A stretch of DNA of 64,000 nucleotides from Alnus glutinosa (taxonomy: Eukaryota > Streptophyta > Magnoliopsida > Fagales > Betulaceae). The notes under the pieces were generated by a model, which worked only from the letters and a program-made list of their open reading frames with translations, ran no database searches and had not been told where the DNA came from. The stretch lies in assembly GCF_958979055.1 (NCBI RefSeq), contig NC_084899.1, positions 25,487,501 through 25,551,500 on the forward strand. The letters are read 5' to 3'. Positions 46,720-58,524 of this stretch are shown piece by piece. Position numbers and translations under genes: made by a program. Numbering within the stretch: position 1 is the stretch's first letter; each line of letters starts with the position of its first letter.

Positions 46720-47752
46720 CTTTTGATTAGTGGACTTGGGCTCCTTCTCCATCTGCACACTAGCGGTTTCTATGTCCACTAGCGGCAAAACCACTATTTT
46801 CCCTCCGGATGTTTGGCATAGCCTTCGGGGTCATAAGCTTCAAGCAAGGCTTAAATATCTAATTTGGAAGATCGCTTGGAATCTTTTGTCTTCACGGGCA
46901 CATTGGCAGATTTGTGCCTTCTGCAAATGTTGATGCTTTTTTTTTACCTATTCAAGTGGGGGAAATTGGAAAAAGGAAAAAAAATTACAAATGAGGGTTT
47001 TTATCACTCTTAATCCTTAAAGCATAAACGAAATGAGAATTTTCGAGAATGTTTACAAACACCAAGTGGGAAGCGACAGGAATTCTTTGGCGGAGTTCTT
47101 ATTGGCGGATTACTTACCTTTAGGTTGTCGACTAGGCCTATCTCCGATTGGATTTTAGCCATTATCAAGCATGTTGATTTGCTTGTTGATTCAAAAATAG
47201 AAGTCCATAGATATTAGTTATTTGTTGCTCTTACTTTGGATTTTATTTGGATGTCCATGAACAAATTGATTTATGAATACTTAAAGCTTGATCCTGCCAA
47301 AGCAATTAAGCATATTTCTTCTACTAGAGTGTCTAGCGTGATGCATCTCTTCCATCTCTTTGGATTCCTCCTTGGCCCAATGATGTTAAGGGTAATTTTG
47401 ATGTGCCAATTAGGAAGAATTTTGTTGTTGCAGTTGCTAGCTGTTGTCAGTGACTCTTGGGGAATATTATTCTAGCAGCTACCTAAAAACTTCACTTCTT
47501 GGATGCTATCAAGTGTGAAGCTTCGGCAGTCTTATTAGCTACTCGACTAACTATTTCTTGTGGCTTTAGTTGTTCTTCTTTTGAAGAGGATGCTCTTTTG
47601 GTTATTTTTGTTGTTTAACTAAGTGAGCTGCGCACTAGCTACTCATTTCGTTTTTGGAAGTATTCCTACAAGAGCTCTCATTTTCTCTTCCATTCGATCA
47701 AGAGTGAGAAAGATCCACCCATATAACTTCCCCCCCCCCCCCCCCCCCCCCC
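46720..47752 (+). pseudogene. LINE (L1-type) ORF2 C-terminal remnant: zf-RVT and RNase H
   Basis: From about 46795 the frame reads FPPDVWHSLRGHKLQARLKY, then LIWKIAWNLLSSRA and ICAFCKC, matching the zf-RVT zinc-binding region after the reverse transcriptase of plant LINEs. From about 47230, pieces in shifting frames (MNKLIYEYLKLDPAKAIKHI, GNFDV, DAIKCEASAVLLATRLTISC, ATHFVFGSIPT) match the RNase H-type domain that ends these proteins. Many stops and frameshifts are present. The coding similarity ends near 47725, just before a run of about 23 C (47730-47752). Confidence 0.75.
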
Positions 47753-48084
47753 TTTCAATTAAAAAAGAAAAAAAAAAACAATGGGGAAATGATTTAATCA
47801 GAAATTTCAAACAATGAAAGCGAACATGATGCTGGCGGACTATCATCTTCTTCTTGGAGTTGTTGGTTAGAACCCATATGGTTTCAAACAAACAACGGAT
47901 GGCACCACTTTGCATTTGGATGGTTGATGACCCGAGAGTTGAAGCTCTCAACCCATTTTTCCTCATGGTGCATGAAAAACAACTTGTCTCCTTGTGAGAT
48001 TTAATTTTAGCCACCTACTTTGTGAGTGCCTCTAGGGGAGGAGGAATGACCTTCTCTTCGTCCTCCTCCCCTCTTTATGTTTCC
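47753..48084. other. Sequence between the LINE remnant and the copia element
   Basis: No domain recognised. It may be the 3' part of the LINE. The copia element inserted at TTTCC (48080-48084). Confidence 0.35.
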
Positions 48085-48322
48085 TAACATAAACTAGTAG
48101 TCGAGAGAAACTTTGTGAAACGATTTCTGGTTATATTTCACATAATGAATAATAATACAAAAGATCAGTATTTATACTGAAAAAATATAAGAGATGAAAG
48201 AATATTGCTGAACAACTAATCTAACTGAATCTAGCTCATGCCAGCTTTATCAACACGTGATAAACAAGCTACCAACTCAATTAACACGTGGAAAACATGC
48301 AGCGTCTAGTTTAACTTCAATA
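48085..48322 (-). repeat. 3' LTR of the copia element
   Basis: Directly preceded (minus strand) by the purine tract AAGGGGGG at about 48323-48330. Confidence 0.88.
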
Positions 48323-48329
48323 CCCCCCT

Positions 48330-49440
48330 TCAAGATGAAGCGTAGATATTCAACAGGTTCATCTTGGACAGAATGGCAAAAAAAATAGCAAAGCCTAGAG
48401 GCTTAGTAAAAATATCAGCTAGTTGGTGTTCAGAGGTGACATGAAGAGTGCGAACAAGCCCTTTTTGAATCTGTTCCCAGACTAAATGACAGTCAATCTC
48501 GATGTGCTTCGTGCGTTCATGGAACACGAGATTAGCTGCAATGTGAATAGCAGCTTGAGAATCACAAAACAACAAAGCGGAAGAAGAGGAAGACACCTGC
48601 AAATCCTGAAGCAGAGAAGAAATCCACATGATTTCACAGCAAGCAACAACCATGGCCCTATACTCTGCTTTGGCTAATGAACGGGAAACGGTTTGCTGCT
48701 TCTTGGATTTCCATGATATAAGAGCATCACCAAGAAATAAGCAAAACCCAATGATTGAGCGGCGTGTATCAGGGCAACCCGCCCAATCAGCATCACAAAA
48801 AGATTTCAGCTTGAAATCAAAAACGACAGGAAAGAAAAGACCTTGACTAGGAGCATTTTTGATATATCGAAGAACACGATATGCATCATCTAAATGAGGT
48901 TTTCTAGGAGCAGACATAAATTGACTATGGAGCTTAACAGAAAAAGCCAAGTCTAGTCTTGTAATGGTAAGACACAGCAAACACCCAACTAAACGACGAT
49001 AGGCAGTAGGATCCTCCAATAATTCACCTTCAAATTTTGAAAGTTTAAGATTGCTGTCCATAGGAAAACTCACTGGTCGGGAAGCTAGCAAACCAGAATC
49101 CTCCAAGATTTTCAGACCATACTTCCGCTGGCAAACTGAAATTCCAGAGGAATTTTGAGCAACTTCTAATCTCAAAAAAAATTTTAAAGCTCCCAAGTCT
49201 TTGAGCTTAAACTTGTTATCAAGCAATTTGATAAAAGAAGAAATAGCATCCGAATCAGTTCCAGCTAATACAATATCATCGACATAGACTAGAAGGACAA
49301 GAAAACTAGAACCTTCAAGTCTAGTAAACAGGTTGTAAACACACTTGGATTGAACAAAACCAAGACTAAGCAAGGTAGAAGAAAATTTTGAAAACCATTG
49401 CCTAGAAGCCTGTTTTAAACCGTAAAGTGATTTGGTTAGT
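48330..49440 (-). pseudogene. Copia reverse transcriptase C-terminal half and RNase H
   Basis: The minus strand encodes [14 protein letters not shown], the reverse transcriptase active-site motif (YVDD), near the start. It then has the connection region ([20 protein letters not shown]) and RNase H ([52 protein letters not shown]). The piece is one open frame of about 347 codons (49373 down to 48330) and only lost its connection to the upstream half. Confidence 0.9.
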
Positions 49441-50335
49441 TTACAAACCTTAGACCCCCCCCTTTACTGCCAAAACCAAAAGGCAACTCCATGAAGACCT
49501 CCTCATGCAAATCACCATGTAAGAAGGCATTATTTACATCTAATTGATGTAAATGCCAGTTCTTTACAGTAGCAACCGCAAGCAAACAACGAACAATGGT
49601 CAATTTTGCAATCGGGGAAAACGTTTCATAGTAGTCTAAGCCCTCACTTTGGTTGTACCCTTTGGCTACCAACTGAGCTTTGTAACGTTCAAGAGTGCCA
49701 TCAGCTTTAAGCTTGACCTTGTATACCCACTTACAGCCAATGGCTCTTTTGCCAGGAGGAAGATCAGTCACTTGCCACGTATGGTTAGCTTCAAGAGCCT
49801 CAACTTCAACCCGCATAGCATCACACCAATGGGGAATTTTGGCAGCTTGGTGATAAAACCGGGGTTCAAAAAAAGAGGAAACAAAAAGACTAAAAGATTT
49901 GTGAGTAGAAGAAAGTTTATCATAAGAGAGGTAAGAGGCTAAACCAAAAGGAGTACCTGAATTGGAAGGAACAGCAAGAGACATGGATGAAGACGGAGCT
50001 GGTGAAGAGGTAGCAGCTGGTTGACAATGGTAGTCTTGCAAATAACTCCGTTGATTCCAAATCCTAGTAGACTTATGAGGTAAAGAAATCGAAGCAGGAG
50101 GAATAACATGTGGAGAAAAAGGTGGAATAAAAGAAGAAGAAACAGGATCAGGTGGAGAAGAAACAGAGTGATGAGGAGAAGAAACATGATTAGAAGAAGA
50201 ATAAACATAATTATGTGGAAAAGAAACATGATCATGTATAGAAGAATCCATTGAAGTATCTATGAATGGAAGAGATATAGAAGTAACAGATTGTGAAGGA
50301 CAAGAAGAAAAAGGAAAAATGTCCTCATGAAACAT
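49436..50335 (-). pseudogene. Copia linker and reverse transcriptase N-terminal half
   Basis: A Ser/Pro/His-rich linker is followed by [31 protein letters not shown] [20 protein letters not shown], and [15 protein letters not shown], the standard RVT_2 block. The frame ends in a shift at a C/G run (about 49457-49463), just before the half carrying YVDD. Confidence 0.88.
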
Positions 50336-50339
50336 AACA

Positions 50340-51384
50340 TCCGAGATACAAAAAATTGTTTAAGAGATATATCATATAACTTGTAGCCTTTAACACCTGA
50401 AGGGTAGCCAAGAAAAGCACAAGCCCGAGCCCTAGAGTCAAATTTAGATCGAGTCCGAGAAAGAGTGGATGCATAACACAAGCAACCAAAAACCCGTAAA
50501 TGATTGTATTGTGGGAGTTGAGAATATATACATTCATATGGTGATTTGTTAGCAATAAGAGGAGTAGGAGTGCGGTTTATAAGATAAGTAGCAGTTAAAA
50601 CACACTCACCCTAGAACTGTAAAGGTAATTTTGCTTGAAATTGACGGGCGACATTTAAAAGGTGTTGATGTTTCCTTTCAGCCACGACAGTTTGTTGTAG
50701 TGTCTCAATACAAGAAAGTTGATGAATATCACCTTTGGAAGAAAAAAAATCAGTCATGGCAAATTCACTGCCATTTTCAGATCGCAAGGACTTTATTTTG
50801 AGATTAAATTGAGTTTCAATGAGAGAAAAGAAGGATTGGATAAGGAGCCGGGTTTGTGACTTGTTATGCATCAGAAAAACTCAAGTGAATCGACTGTGGT
50901 CATCTACTATAGTAAGAAAAAATCTGGAATTGTTTAAAGAAATAGTAGAAAACGGACCCCATATGTCGCAGTGTATAAGATCAAAAATACATGCAGAATG
51001 AGTAAGACTATGAGGAAAAGAAAGTCTGCGTTGCTTAGCTAATGGACAAACAGAACAATTTTTATTTGATCCTAAAGTAAAAGCAGGTAGTACATCATGA
51101 AGCAAATTGAGTCTTGAGTCAAATAAATGACCCAGTCTAGAGTGCCAAACACTGGTAGAAAGAGTAGCAGAAACAAAAGAAATCGAATTACAAATAGACT
51201 TCAAATTCGACTTTATTGGAATACACTGAAAATCAAAAGCAGGAACAACCGAAGCTTGGATATCCTCCAAGTTATTATGCAGCAATAAATGGTACAAGCC
51301 ACCGACCTCCTTACCCAGCCCAATCGTCCTCCAACTTGACAGTTGCTGTATAAAGCAAAATTCAGATAAAAAAAAATGAAACAA
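50340..51384 (-). pseudogene. Copia integrase, fragmented
   Basis: From about 51240 down: the GAG-pre-integrase segment with HSRLGHLFDSRL and CSVCPLAKQ (the H-H-C-C zinc site), then the catalytic core FDLIHCDIWGPF and TIVDDHSRFT, a break, LRSENGSEF (Asn-Gly follows Glu where Asp is usual), and VAERKHQHLLNVAR. The C-terminal part ([15 protein letters not shown]) is in another frame. It is interrupted by stops near 50878 and 50610. Confidence 0.85.
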
Positions 51385-51519
51385 TGTGCTAGTCCTTTAA
51401 CCAATTTGCTAACAGAAAGTAGGTTAAAGGAAAAAAAGGGAACAAAAAGAACATTAGTAAGGATTAAGGAAGCTGAAATCCAAACAGTACCTATATGTGT
51501 GACAATAGCAAAATGTCCA

Positions 51520-52080
51520 TTTGGTAAACGAACTTGTTTAGAGACAACAGATGAAATAGAGGTAAAAAAATGAAATGGAACAAACAATATGATCTGTAGC
51601 ACCCGTGTCAATGACTCACGGGTACTTAGAGGAATTTTTAATAGCCAATTGAAACAGAGAATGTGAAGAAAAAACAGAATGTTTAGCCTCAGAAGTAGAA
51701 TGATGAATGACAGAAGAAAAACAGTAAGAAGAAGAATTATCACCTGCCATCTCAGAAAATAGATGATCCTGATTATCAATGCTTGCGGGTGGAACAAAAG
51801 AACCTTAATCATTAGTCTTGGTCCGAAGCAAACTTAAGAGTTGCTGACATTGTTCTGTAGTAAATGGCACCTGAGGCAAAGAAGAATCAGAAACTTGATT
51901 TGCTGAAGGAGTATGCTTTCCTTTTGTGAATTTGTACCTTGGAGGATACCCGTGCAATTTATAGCACTTCTCAACTGTGTGACCGAGAAGTCTACAGTGA
52001 GTACACAGAGGGCGCTCTTTCCGTGGAGACTGACTTTTGAATCCTTGAGGCCGTGAAGAAGAAGTAGCATTTGTTGCCAT
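51520..52080 (-). pseudogene. Copia nucleocapsid knuckle and protease remnant
   Basis: CTHCRLLGHTVEKC (about 51965-52010) is a CCHC knuckle followed by YKLHGYPP, as in many plant copia Gags. About 400 bases on (51590-51620), the minus strand contains VIDTGATDHIV, the aspartic protease motif, in a different frame with stops around it. Confidence 0.85.
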
Positions 52081-52137
52081 TGCTGCTGGAGTATGAGAAA
52101 GAGGAGCAAAGAAAGTAGTTGTAATCTCTCTTTGTCA

Positions 52138-52815
52138 CTATTCTTGGACAATCATGGAAAATATTTTATTAATGGACGGTAAAGCATCCATCAATAAAAT
52201 TTGTCCCCGAATATGTGAGAAAGACTCATTGAGCCCCACCAAAAACTGAAAAATATATTCACGATGTTGATACTCGAGAAAGGTGCGAGATGTACCACAT
52301 GAACACAAAGGCAAAGGTCGGTAATTGTTTAGTTTGTCCCAAAATCCTTTGAGAACAGTATAATAGGAACTCACAGAATTAGTTCCCTGAGATAAGGCCG
52401 AGATTGCTTTATGCAACTGGAAAATGCGAGGGCCATTAGATTGAGAGAACCTTTCCTTGATGTCATTCCAGATCTCTTGTGCCCATTCAATGTAGATGAT
52501 ACTAACGGATATCTCTTGAGAAACATAATTGAGAATCCATGAGAGCACCATGTTGTTGCATCTATCCCATGCATGATATTCAGGAGCATCTACAACAAGT
52601 TTCTGCAACGAGCCATCAATGAAACCAAGTTTGTTTTTGGTGGAAAGAGCCATAGTCATGGATCTTTGCCATGTATGATAATTGTTCCCAACCAGAGGTT
52701 GAGAAACAAGTAAAGTCCCTGGACTATCTCCATGATGGAGATAGAACGGGCTGGAAAATTCTGCAGCTGAAGGTGCAGAATTTGGAGGTGAATTATTGAC
52801 AAGAATTGAAGGCAT
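52138..52815 (-). pseudogene. Copia Gag (UBN2/retrotran-gag type)
   Basis: A 225-codon frame begins MPSILVNNSPPNSA and includes LVGNNYHTWQRSMTMAL, NKLGFIDG, DRCNNMVLSWILNYV and an ending stop at 52138. This matches the N-terminal Gag of plant copia elements (usually FTGNNYHTWSRSM...). It ends where an intact polyprotein would continue. Confidence 0.88.
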
Positions 52816-52951
52816 GATGAGTTGAGTTGAATTGAAATGATATAGAAATTGAAGAACAAAGACAGATTAGAACAAACAAGAAGAAATGAAATTCTATGCA
52901 AGAATAAGAAAACAAACGATAAAATCTATGCAAGAACAGGAGAGATCAAAA

Positions 52952-52966
52952 CCTGCTCTGATATCA
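52952..52966 (-). other. Primer-binding site of the copia element
   Basis: The minus strand reads TGATATCAGAGCAGG directly after the 5' LTR, one base from the initiator tRNA-Met site. Confidence 0.85.
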
Positions 52967-53208
52967 TATCAGAAACTAGAAGTAGTCGAGAGAAATTTTG
53001 TGAAACGATTTCTAGTTATTTTTCACATAATGAATAATAATACAAAAGATCAGTATTTATACTGAAAAAAATACAAGAGATGAACGAATAAAACTGAACA
53101 ACTAATCTAACTGAATCCAGCTCATGCCAGCTTTATCAACACGTGATAAACAAGCTGCCAACTCAATCAACACGTGGAAAACATGCAGCGTCTAGTTTAA
53201 CTTCAATA
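52967..53208 (-). repeat. 5' LTR of the copia element
   Basis: On the minus strand it starts TATTGAAGTT and ends TTTCTGATA next to the primer site. Confidence 0.88.
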
Positions 53209-53213
53209 TTTCC

Positions 53214-54300
53214 TTCCCCGTTCTCTCCCTCTCTTACTCAGATTTTTAGTTCAATTTAAGACAACTGGGTATTTTGATCCGCCAACGCGCCAACCATCGT
53301 CCTCGTTGGCCTCTCTGCTCTTCTTTGCCATTCTACCTCCACACACTATTGCATGTCCCACACGCACTCACGTGTGAATCTAATACGGCCTCCATTGTTC
53401 TCTTGAGCCACCTTGTTGTTGCCTACCACCCTAGCTAGTTGTTGTTGTGTTTTAGTTCCCTTTCGATCTTGATATTGCCTTTTTTTTTTTTTGAAAGCCC
53501 GATCTATGGCATCTAGGATCTTTTTCCCCACCAACACACCTCACCATCGCCCTCACCAGCCTCCCTGCTGTCTTCCATCATCCTCAACTCCACCTTTCGA
53601 CCTTCATGCGCCATTGCATGGCATCAACGCTCCGGCTTGTGTTTCTCATGAGTCGACACGTGACACTCACATGGCCTCCGTCGCTCCCCCGACGCAGTCC
53701 CATCCCCGCCTTCCTCCCTAGATGTTGTTTTGGTTTGGTTCTTTTGTTGGTTTTTTCTTTTGGAGTTGTATTTGATTCTATGTATTTTCATTTGCTTTGT
53801 TGTTGTATTTTGTTTTGAGTTCTTGTCTTTCTACACTTACGTGGCTTAATCAAGTAGATGAGACTTTTGCACTCGATGTTCGTTCCTTCTCAATAGATCT
53901 TGCTTTGATTTTGCCAGTGTCACCCCTCCATCAATCGCCCTGCGGCAGTTGTTGTTGTTACCAAACAAGTTTTAAGGTATGATTGAAGGGTATTTCGAGG
54001 GTTATACCCTTGTCCGCGTCTCTTGTATTGAGATTTGAGTAGGGTTGAAGAGTCACGCGATGGTTATACCCCTATGTACCCACACCCTTTATTTTGGTAT
54101 TTGTAACGCTTTATGTGGCCCCCTTGAAAAAACAGCTAATGGCATCGACAAATGATGCTTTTTTTTTTTTTTAAGAAGAAGAAAAAAAAAAATTTCTTTT
54201 CTATTACTTTGTATTTTCTTTACTGAATTTTTCATTTTTGGTCTATTGTTGGGGAACCCATCCAGTGAATGAATTCGTTTGAAATTAGACAAAATTGGCC
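53214..54300 (+). other. Repeat-derived, internally duplicated sequence
   Basis: Two diverged copies of one segment occur at about 53278-53400 and 53520-53690 (shared features: CCACCAAC/CGCCAAC, CATCGTCCTC/CATCGCCCTCACC, CCTC..TGCTCTTC/TGTCTTCC). The stretch at 53965-54090 is a relative of 4940-5045. It is probably a retroposon family; no domain could be named. Confidence 0.35.
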
Positions 54301-54520
54301 TACTTTTATTATTATTATTATTTAAGTTGCCTAAAATATTGTTTATGAGGAATTTTGATATTTTATTTTTATTTTTTCAACATTTACTCACCAAAACATC
54401 TCATGCCAAAATTTTATTACATAGTACTAGTACGATGATTAACTAATCATTCAATTGGAACATGTATTTGCTTGCTCCTATTCGATTCCGTTCATACTAG
54501 AAGAAAGTCGGGCAAATTCA

Positions 54521-57500
54521 TCAAAGCTGTCTTCGGCTTGACCTTCTGCTTCCAGGAACAACGCTAAGATTACTGGAATTAACTTGATCTCGCTTTATCT
54601 CCTACGGACGCATAGTACAATAAGAGAATATAAACAGGATCAGTTTACGTACTCTCAAAGAATTTGGTAACTCGAAAATATAAAGAAAAATATTTGGTTA
54701 ATTTCAATCCATCATTATGATCTTTAGATAGGCTGATGGAAGTAGTAGTTACAGACTACAGTAGTGATCAATAACTGTGTTGCCGTTTGCCAAAATCCTA
54801 TCACGAGATACCATGAAGTGGTTTTATGGAAGCAACGTACGATTTTTATATTTTGCCGTTTGCCAAAATATGATCGAATCCTGTATTAATATCGCTTTAT
54901 CTGATTTTGATAATTAAGACCACATTTATCATTTTTTCGAATTTAAGACTTGAATTTAGATCAATAAATATTTGAGATATTCGCCTATTTTTTTTTTCTC
55001 TCGATTAAATAGATATATAACACAAATAATATAAAAATATAATTATACCACTCATATAAAAAAAGGAAAAAAAATTAAGAGAAAAGCAAACTTAACTATG
55101 ATTGAGTGGGGTGGGACCCATGTAATTAAGTGAGACCCACTCACATGGATGTTAAATTTGGAGAGTCTCTACGAGAGTTATTTTTAGGCAACTATAGACA
55201 TCTCGATGCAGAGGAGATTTTGAAAAATTTCTCCAATATTTAGTGAAAGTTTTGAAATAGAGAGTTTGATAATAATGCTCTTATCATCCTTAAAATTGTT
55301 CCGCAACTGATTTCCGACCATACTAATAAAACCGATAAGACTATGACATTGTATGTGCAAAGATTAATCATCCACTTGGGTTATGAAAATTAAAGAGCAA
55401 ATGAAAGAAATGATGAATAACATTAAAGCTCCGTTTGTTTCGACGTAAAATGGTTTTCGTCGTAAAATGATTTCAGGGAAGTCATTTTTCTGAAAAATGT
55501 TTTTCGGCAAAAGCATTTTCCGTGTTTGGCGCGTACGGAAAATCATAAATATTTTTATTCAATCATATTAACCTATAAAAATTAATTTTTATTCAAAACA
55601 TATAAATATTAATGTAAAATAATATAAAAATTACCAAATACGAGATTCCGTCATTGACAGAAAGGATTCCGATCACTTTTACCTGATTCCGCCATTCTGG
55701 CTACTATAGCCCGAATCCAAGATATAGGCCGGAATCTGAACAGTTTCGTCGGAATCTGGGATGGTCGGATTCCGGCCAGTCGGCAGGGATCCGACCGTTC
55801 TGGCCGGAATTTCCTGGCCAAATCCGGCCGGCCGGCCGTTCTGGCCAGGAAATTTCGGCCAGTTGGCGGTTCTAGCCAGATTCAGCTGTTCTGGCCATAT
55901 GGCCGGAATACGGTCGTCGGAATCTAGGCTGATCGGATTCCGGCGAAGATGGCCGGATTCCGTTGCTGGGTTCCGGCGACAGTGACCGGATGCTGTCGAA
56001 TTTCAGTACCGGCAAGATTTCGATGATAGTCGACTGCTTGAAGTGAAAGTTGACTGTGTCGTTTAATAGGGGTCGAATGCGTCTAGCGTCTTCAGAAAAT
56101 GATTTACGCTTTTAAAAAGCGTAAATCATTTTCTGAAATTTACTAAGCATTTTTGGTCAAACATAAATCATTTTCCGGTTGACTATTATTTTCGTCCCTA
56201 CCAAACACCGAAAATGCCGAAATCATTTTCCAGAAATCATTTTATGTCGAAACAAACGGAGCATAAATTTCCTAAATAGCTCAAATTTCAAACTCTCATT
56301 TGGTCCAATATAATTAGAGAAGGCAAGAATGTAAAACGTACCATGTGTTTGAATTTGATATCCAATGAGCTTTTCGACGTCATCATTCCAAAGTCAGAGC
56401 TTTCATTAATCAATCCTCGCGATTTTGGCTTTGTTTCTCTTCCTTCAGCGCCTGATTTTCTAGCATTCATCACCTTGTCTACCATCCTACTTCCGAAAAC
56501 ATGTGTCCCATTTCCTGTTAGAACTCCACCTTTTTGAGCTGTCACATTCCCTTGACTACTACTCTCTTGCTTGGATTCCACTTTTCGACCCCTCATTACG
56601 CTTGGTGAGCATGAATCCCTTCTTGGTTTTATAGAGGGTTCTGGTTTATGGTGAACTGAATGTATTGGGTTGCCAAGTCGACCCCGGGCAGCTGAAGTAC
56701 TTGAACGGTCTGTTCTTAGATTATGAGGTGTCTCATTGGAAAATTCTGGAATTTGAGCCGGAATTTTTGATCTCACTAGAGGTGACACACCTCTACTTCT
56801 AGGCTTTGTTCTTGAATCTGTTCCCATTTTTTTGGACTGGTTTGAGGCAAGGGAATCCATATGTATTTCTTTTTGGTTTGTGGATTTTGCTGTGTTGGTA
56901 AACCTATTTGTTCGCTTACTGATATCGGTTACTGGTTTTTGGTAATTTATTATTGGAGTTCCTCTGGTGCTTTTTGTAATTGGTTCGGTTGGTAAAATGC
57001 TCGGTCTCTGACTTGGGGTAGTGGATCTCAGTGGGAGCTTTGTATTTGGACGTGGAGATTTTGGTCTTCCATTGCTTGCCTTTGGTGCCTCTGAATTGTC
57101 AGCTGCAAACTGGTTGGTTGTAGCACGTACATTCCTTTCATCAGTTCAACGTCAAGTGGCCATATAATATTGGAATTGTAATGCATATTTATAACTCAAA
57201 TTAATTTCTATTAGTAATTCTTAATAATAGAATTTCAAACAAGTCTAACAAATCGCTGCTGTTACGATACTAGATCAAGTGACATGAGGGATTAAAATTT
57301 TGTTATGCAGAATTACAGATCACGATCACCCAGACCCCAGTAATCAATAAAAGAACACAACCTCACAAAATCGAACCCAAAGAAAGAAGAAAACAAAGAT
57401 TGTAGATAGAAATGATAGAAGAGAAACTTTGTCAGTAAAAATGTTCTTTGGTGAAAGTAAAATGATCGAGATTAAATTAAAGACCAAAAAGAAGAACAAA

Positions 57501-58397
57501 AAAAAAAGAAAATATATGTTAGTAGACGACAGATAATGGTATAAGGGGCAATGGTTCTGATACATACCCGTGAAAAAGGTTGGACGATTGGTATCTCCCT
57601 TTGAATGACTAGTTCAGGGGCAGGTGCTTCCATCTCTAGAGATGGGAATAGAGGAGTTGCTGGTGGTGTTTTTAACCTTTCATTCACATATAGTACATAG
57701 CAGATAAGTTGCATGATATGGCCAAGTAGGAAGTGAATATATGTTGACATGCATGAAAATTATTAAGACTACGTGTTGTTTACCGCTAGAGAAAGGAAAA
57801 GAAGAGAAGAATTTGAAATTTTCTTCTTTTTGATTATTTGAATAGTACATGAGAATGGAAAAGAAATTGCTCAGAAGAACAAAAGTCACTAAAGTACATA
57901 TACTTTTTTCTTTTCTTTTTATTTTCCATCCACTCTCTTCATGCACATGCCAAAACCAAATTTCTTATATATGTGTGTGTTTGTGTTCTATCTTTAAAAA
58001 GCTAGTAAACCAATTTAGACTGCATGGAAATAAATAAAGTTACCAGTCGTAATCATTTTTTCCATTCTGATCAGCAAGAAATTCAAATCCAGGTCCTTTC
58101 TTTGCAGATGGAATTCTATAGATTGGATAATTTCCTGAATTTTGATCAAAACTCAACAAACTTACGAAGTTAATTAAAAGGAAAAAAAAAAAAAAAAAAA
58201 AAGAATTTCAAAATTAATACATGTGAAAGCCGATACATACCAGAAGCAGCAGCATGGAGCTCAAATTCTTCAGAAACAGGCTGAAGGAGGCTTAGAATGC
58301 GTTCTTCACGATTATGCAATTCCTTGAATAGAAGAAGTTCTTCGTCTTTGTCCTTCCGACCATTTATTGGTATCCCCAGGATCCTCCTGCCATTCAT
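54521..58397 (-). CDS. Basic Ser/Arg/Pro-rich protein, five-exon gene (BPP-like)
   Basis: Exons on the minus strand: 58241-58397, 58044-58134, 57568-57676, 56342-57109, 54521-54601. All joins keep frame and use GT/AG, giving 401 residues plus stop. Exon 1 carries KDKDEELLLFKELHNREERI and FELHAAAS; exon 2 NYPIYRIPSAKKG and NDYDW; exon 3 KTPPATPLFPSLEMEAPA; exon 4 is basic and Ser/Pro/Arg-rich (SRGVSPLVRSKIPAQIPEF, LRTDRSSTSAARGRLGNP), ending SSLDIKFKHM; exon 5 adds EIKRDQVNSS and a basic end RRSSRRQL. The order (EEELxLF..LHAA, YDWLxTPPxTPLFPSLEME, Ser/Arg repeats, SLDxxxxHM[DE]I[KR]R) is that of a plant family annotated as proline-rich or FLO11-like and including BPP-type microtubule-associated proteins. 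The function in this plant is inferred only. The acceptor of exon 4 (CAG at 57112-57110) is the least certain; an upstream AG breaks the frame. Confidence 0.75.
55428..56262. mobile_element. MITE in the last intron of the BPP-like gene
   Basis: Terminal inverted repeats GCTCCGTTTGTTTCGACGTA and its reverse complement close the element at both ends. A shared CATTTTC/GAAAATG-rich subterminal sequence follows. The middle (about 55650-56000) is GC-rich with irregular repeats built on CCGGAATC and GGCCGGAAT. No transposase. The flanks do not give a clear target duplication, so superfamily is open (hAT- or Mutator-type). Confidence 0.85.
56091..56137. repeat. Perfect 23-bp inverted repeat
   Basis: Two 23-base arms containing AAAATGATTTACGC and GCGTAAATCATTTT are separated by one base, inside the MITE. 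This is a strong hairpin or a symmetric protein-binding site. Confidence 0.9.
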
Positions 58398-58482
58398 TAT
58401 CTTCTTTTACTAAATATATTTCCTTGTTGAATCAATTATTATATTGCCTTTTGCAGATGGTAATGTTTGCGGAGATAACACA

Positions 58483-58524
<42 letters not shown>

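Larger units (their letters stand above)
48085..53208 (-). mobile_element. Ty1/copia retrotransposon, near full length but inactivated
   Basis: On the minus strand the order is 5' LTR (52967-53208), primer site, gag, protease, integrase, reverse transcriptase, RNase H, purine tract, 3' LTR (48085-48322): the copia order, with integrase before reverse transcriptase. TTTCC is duplicated at 48080-48084 and 53209-53213. The two LTRs of about 240 bp differ at roughly fifteen positions by eye, so the insertion is not recent. Each LTR carries a TATA-like palindrome (CAGTATTTATACTG) and two ACACGTG motifs. The coding region has many stops and frameshifts. Confidence 0.92.

Noticed and set aside
47730..47752. 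Run of about 23 C as a structural signal
   Set aside because: Most likely a homopolymer expansion or sequencing/assembly uncertainty next to a LINE remnant; no further structure supports a function.
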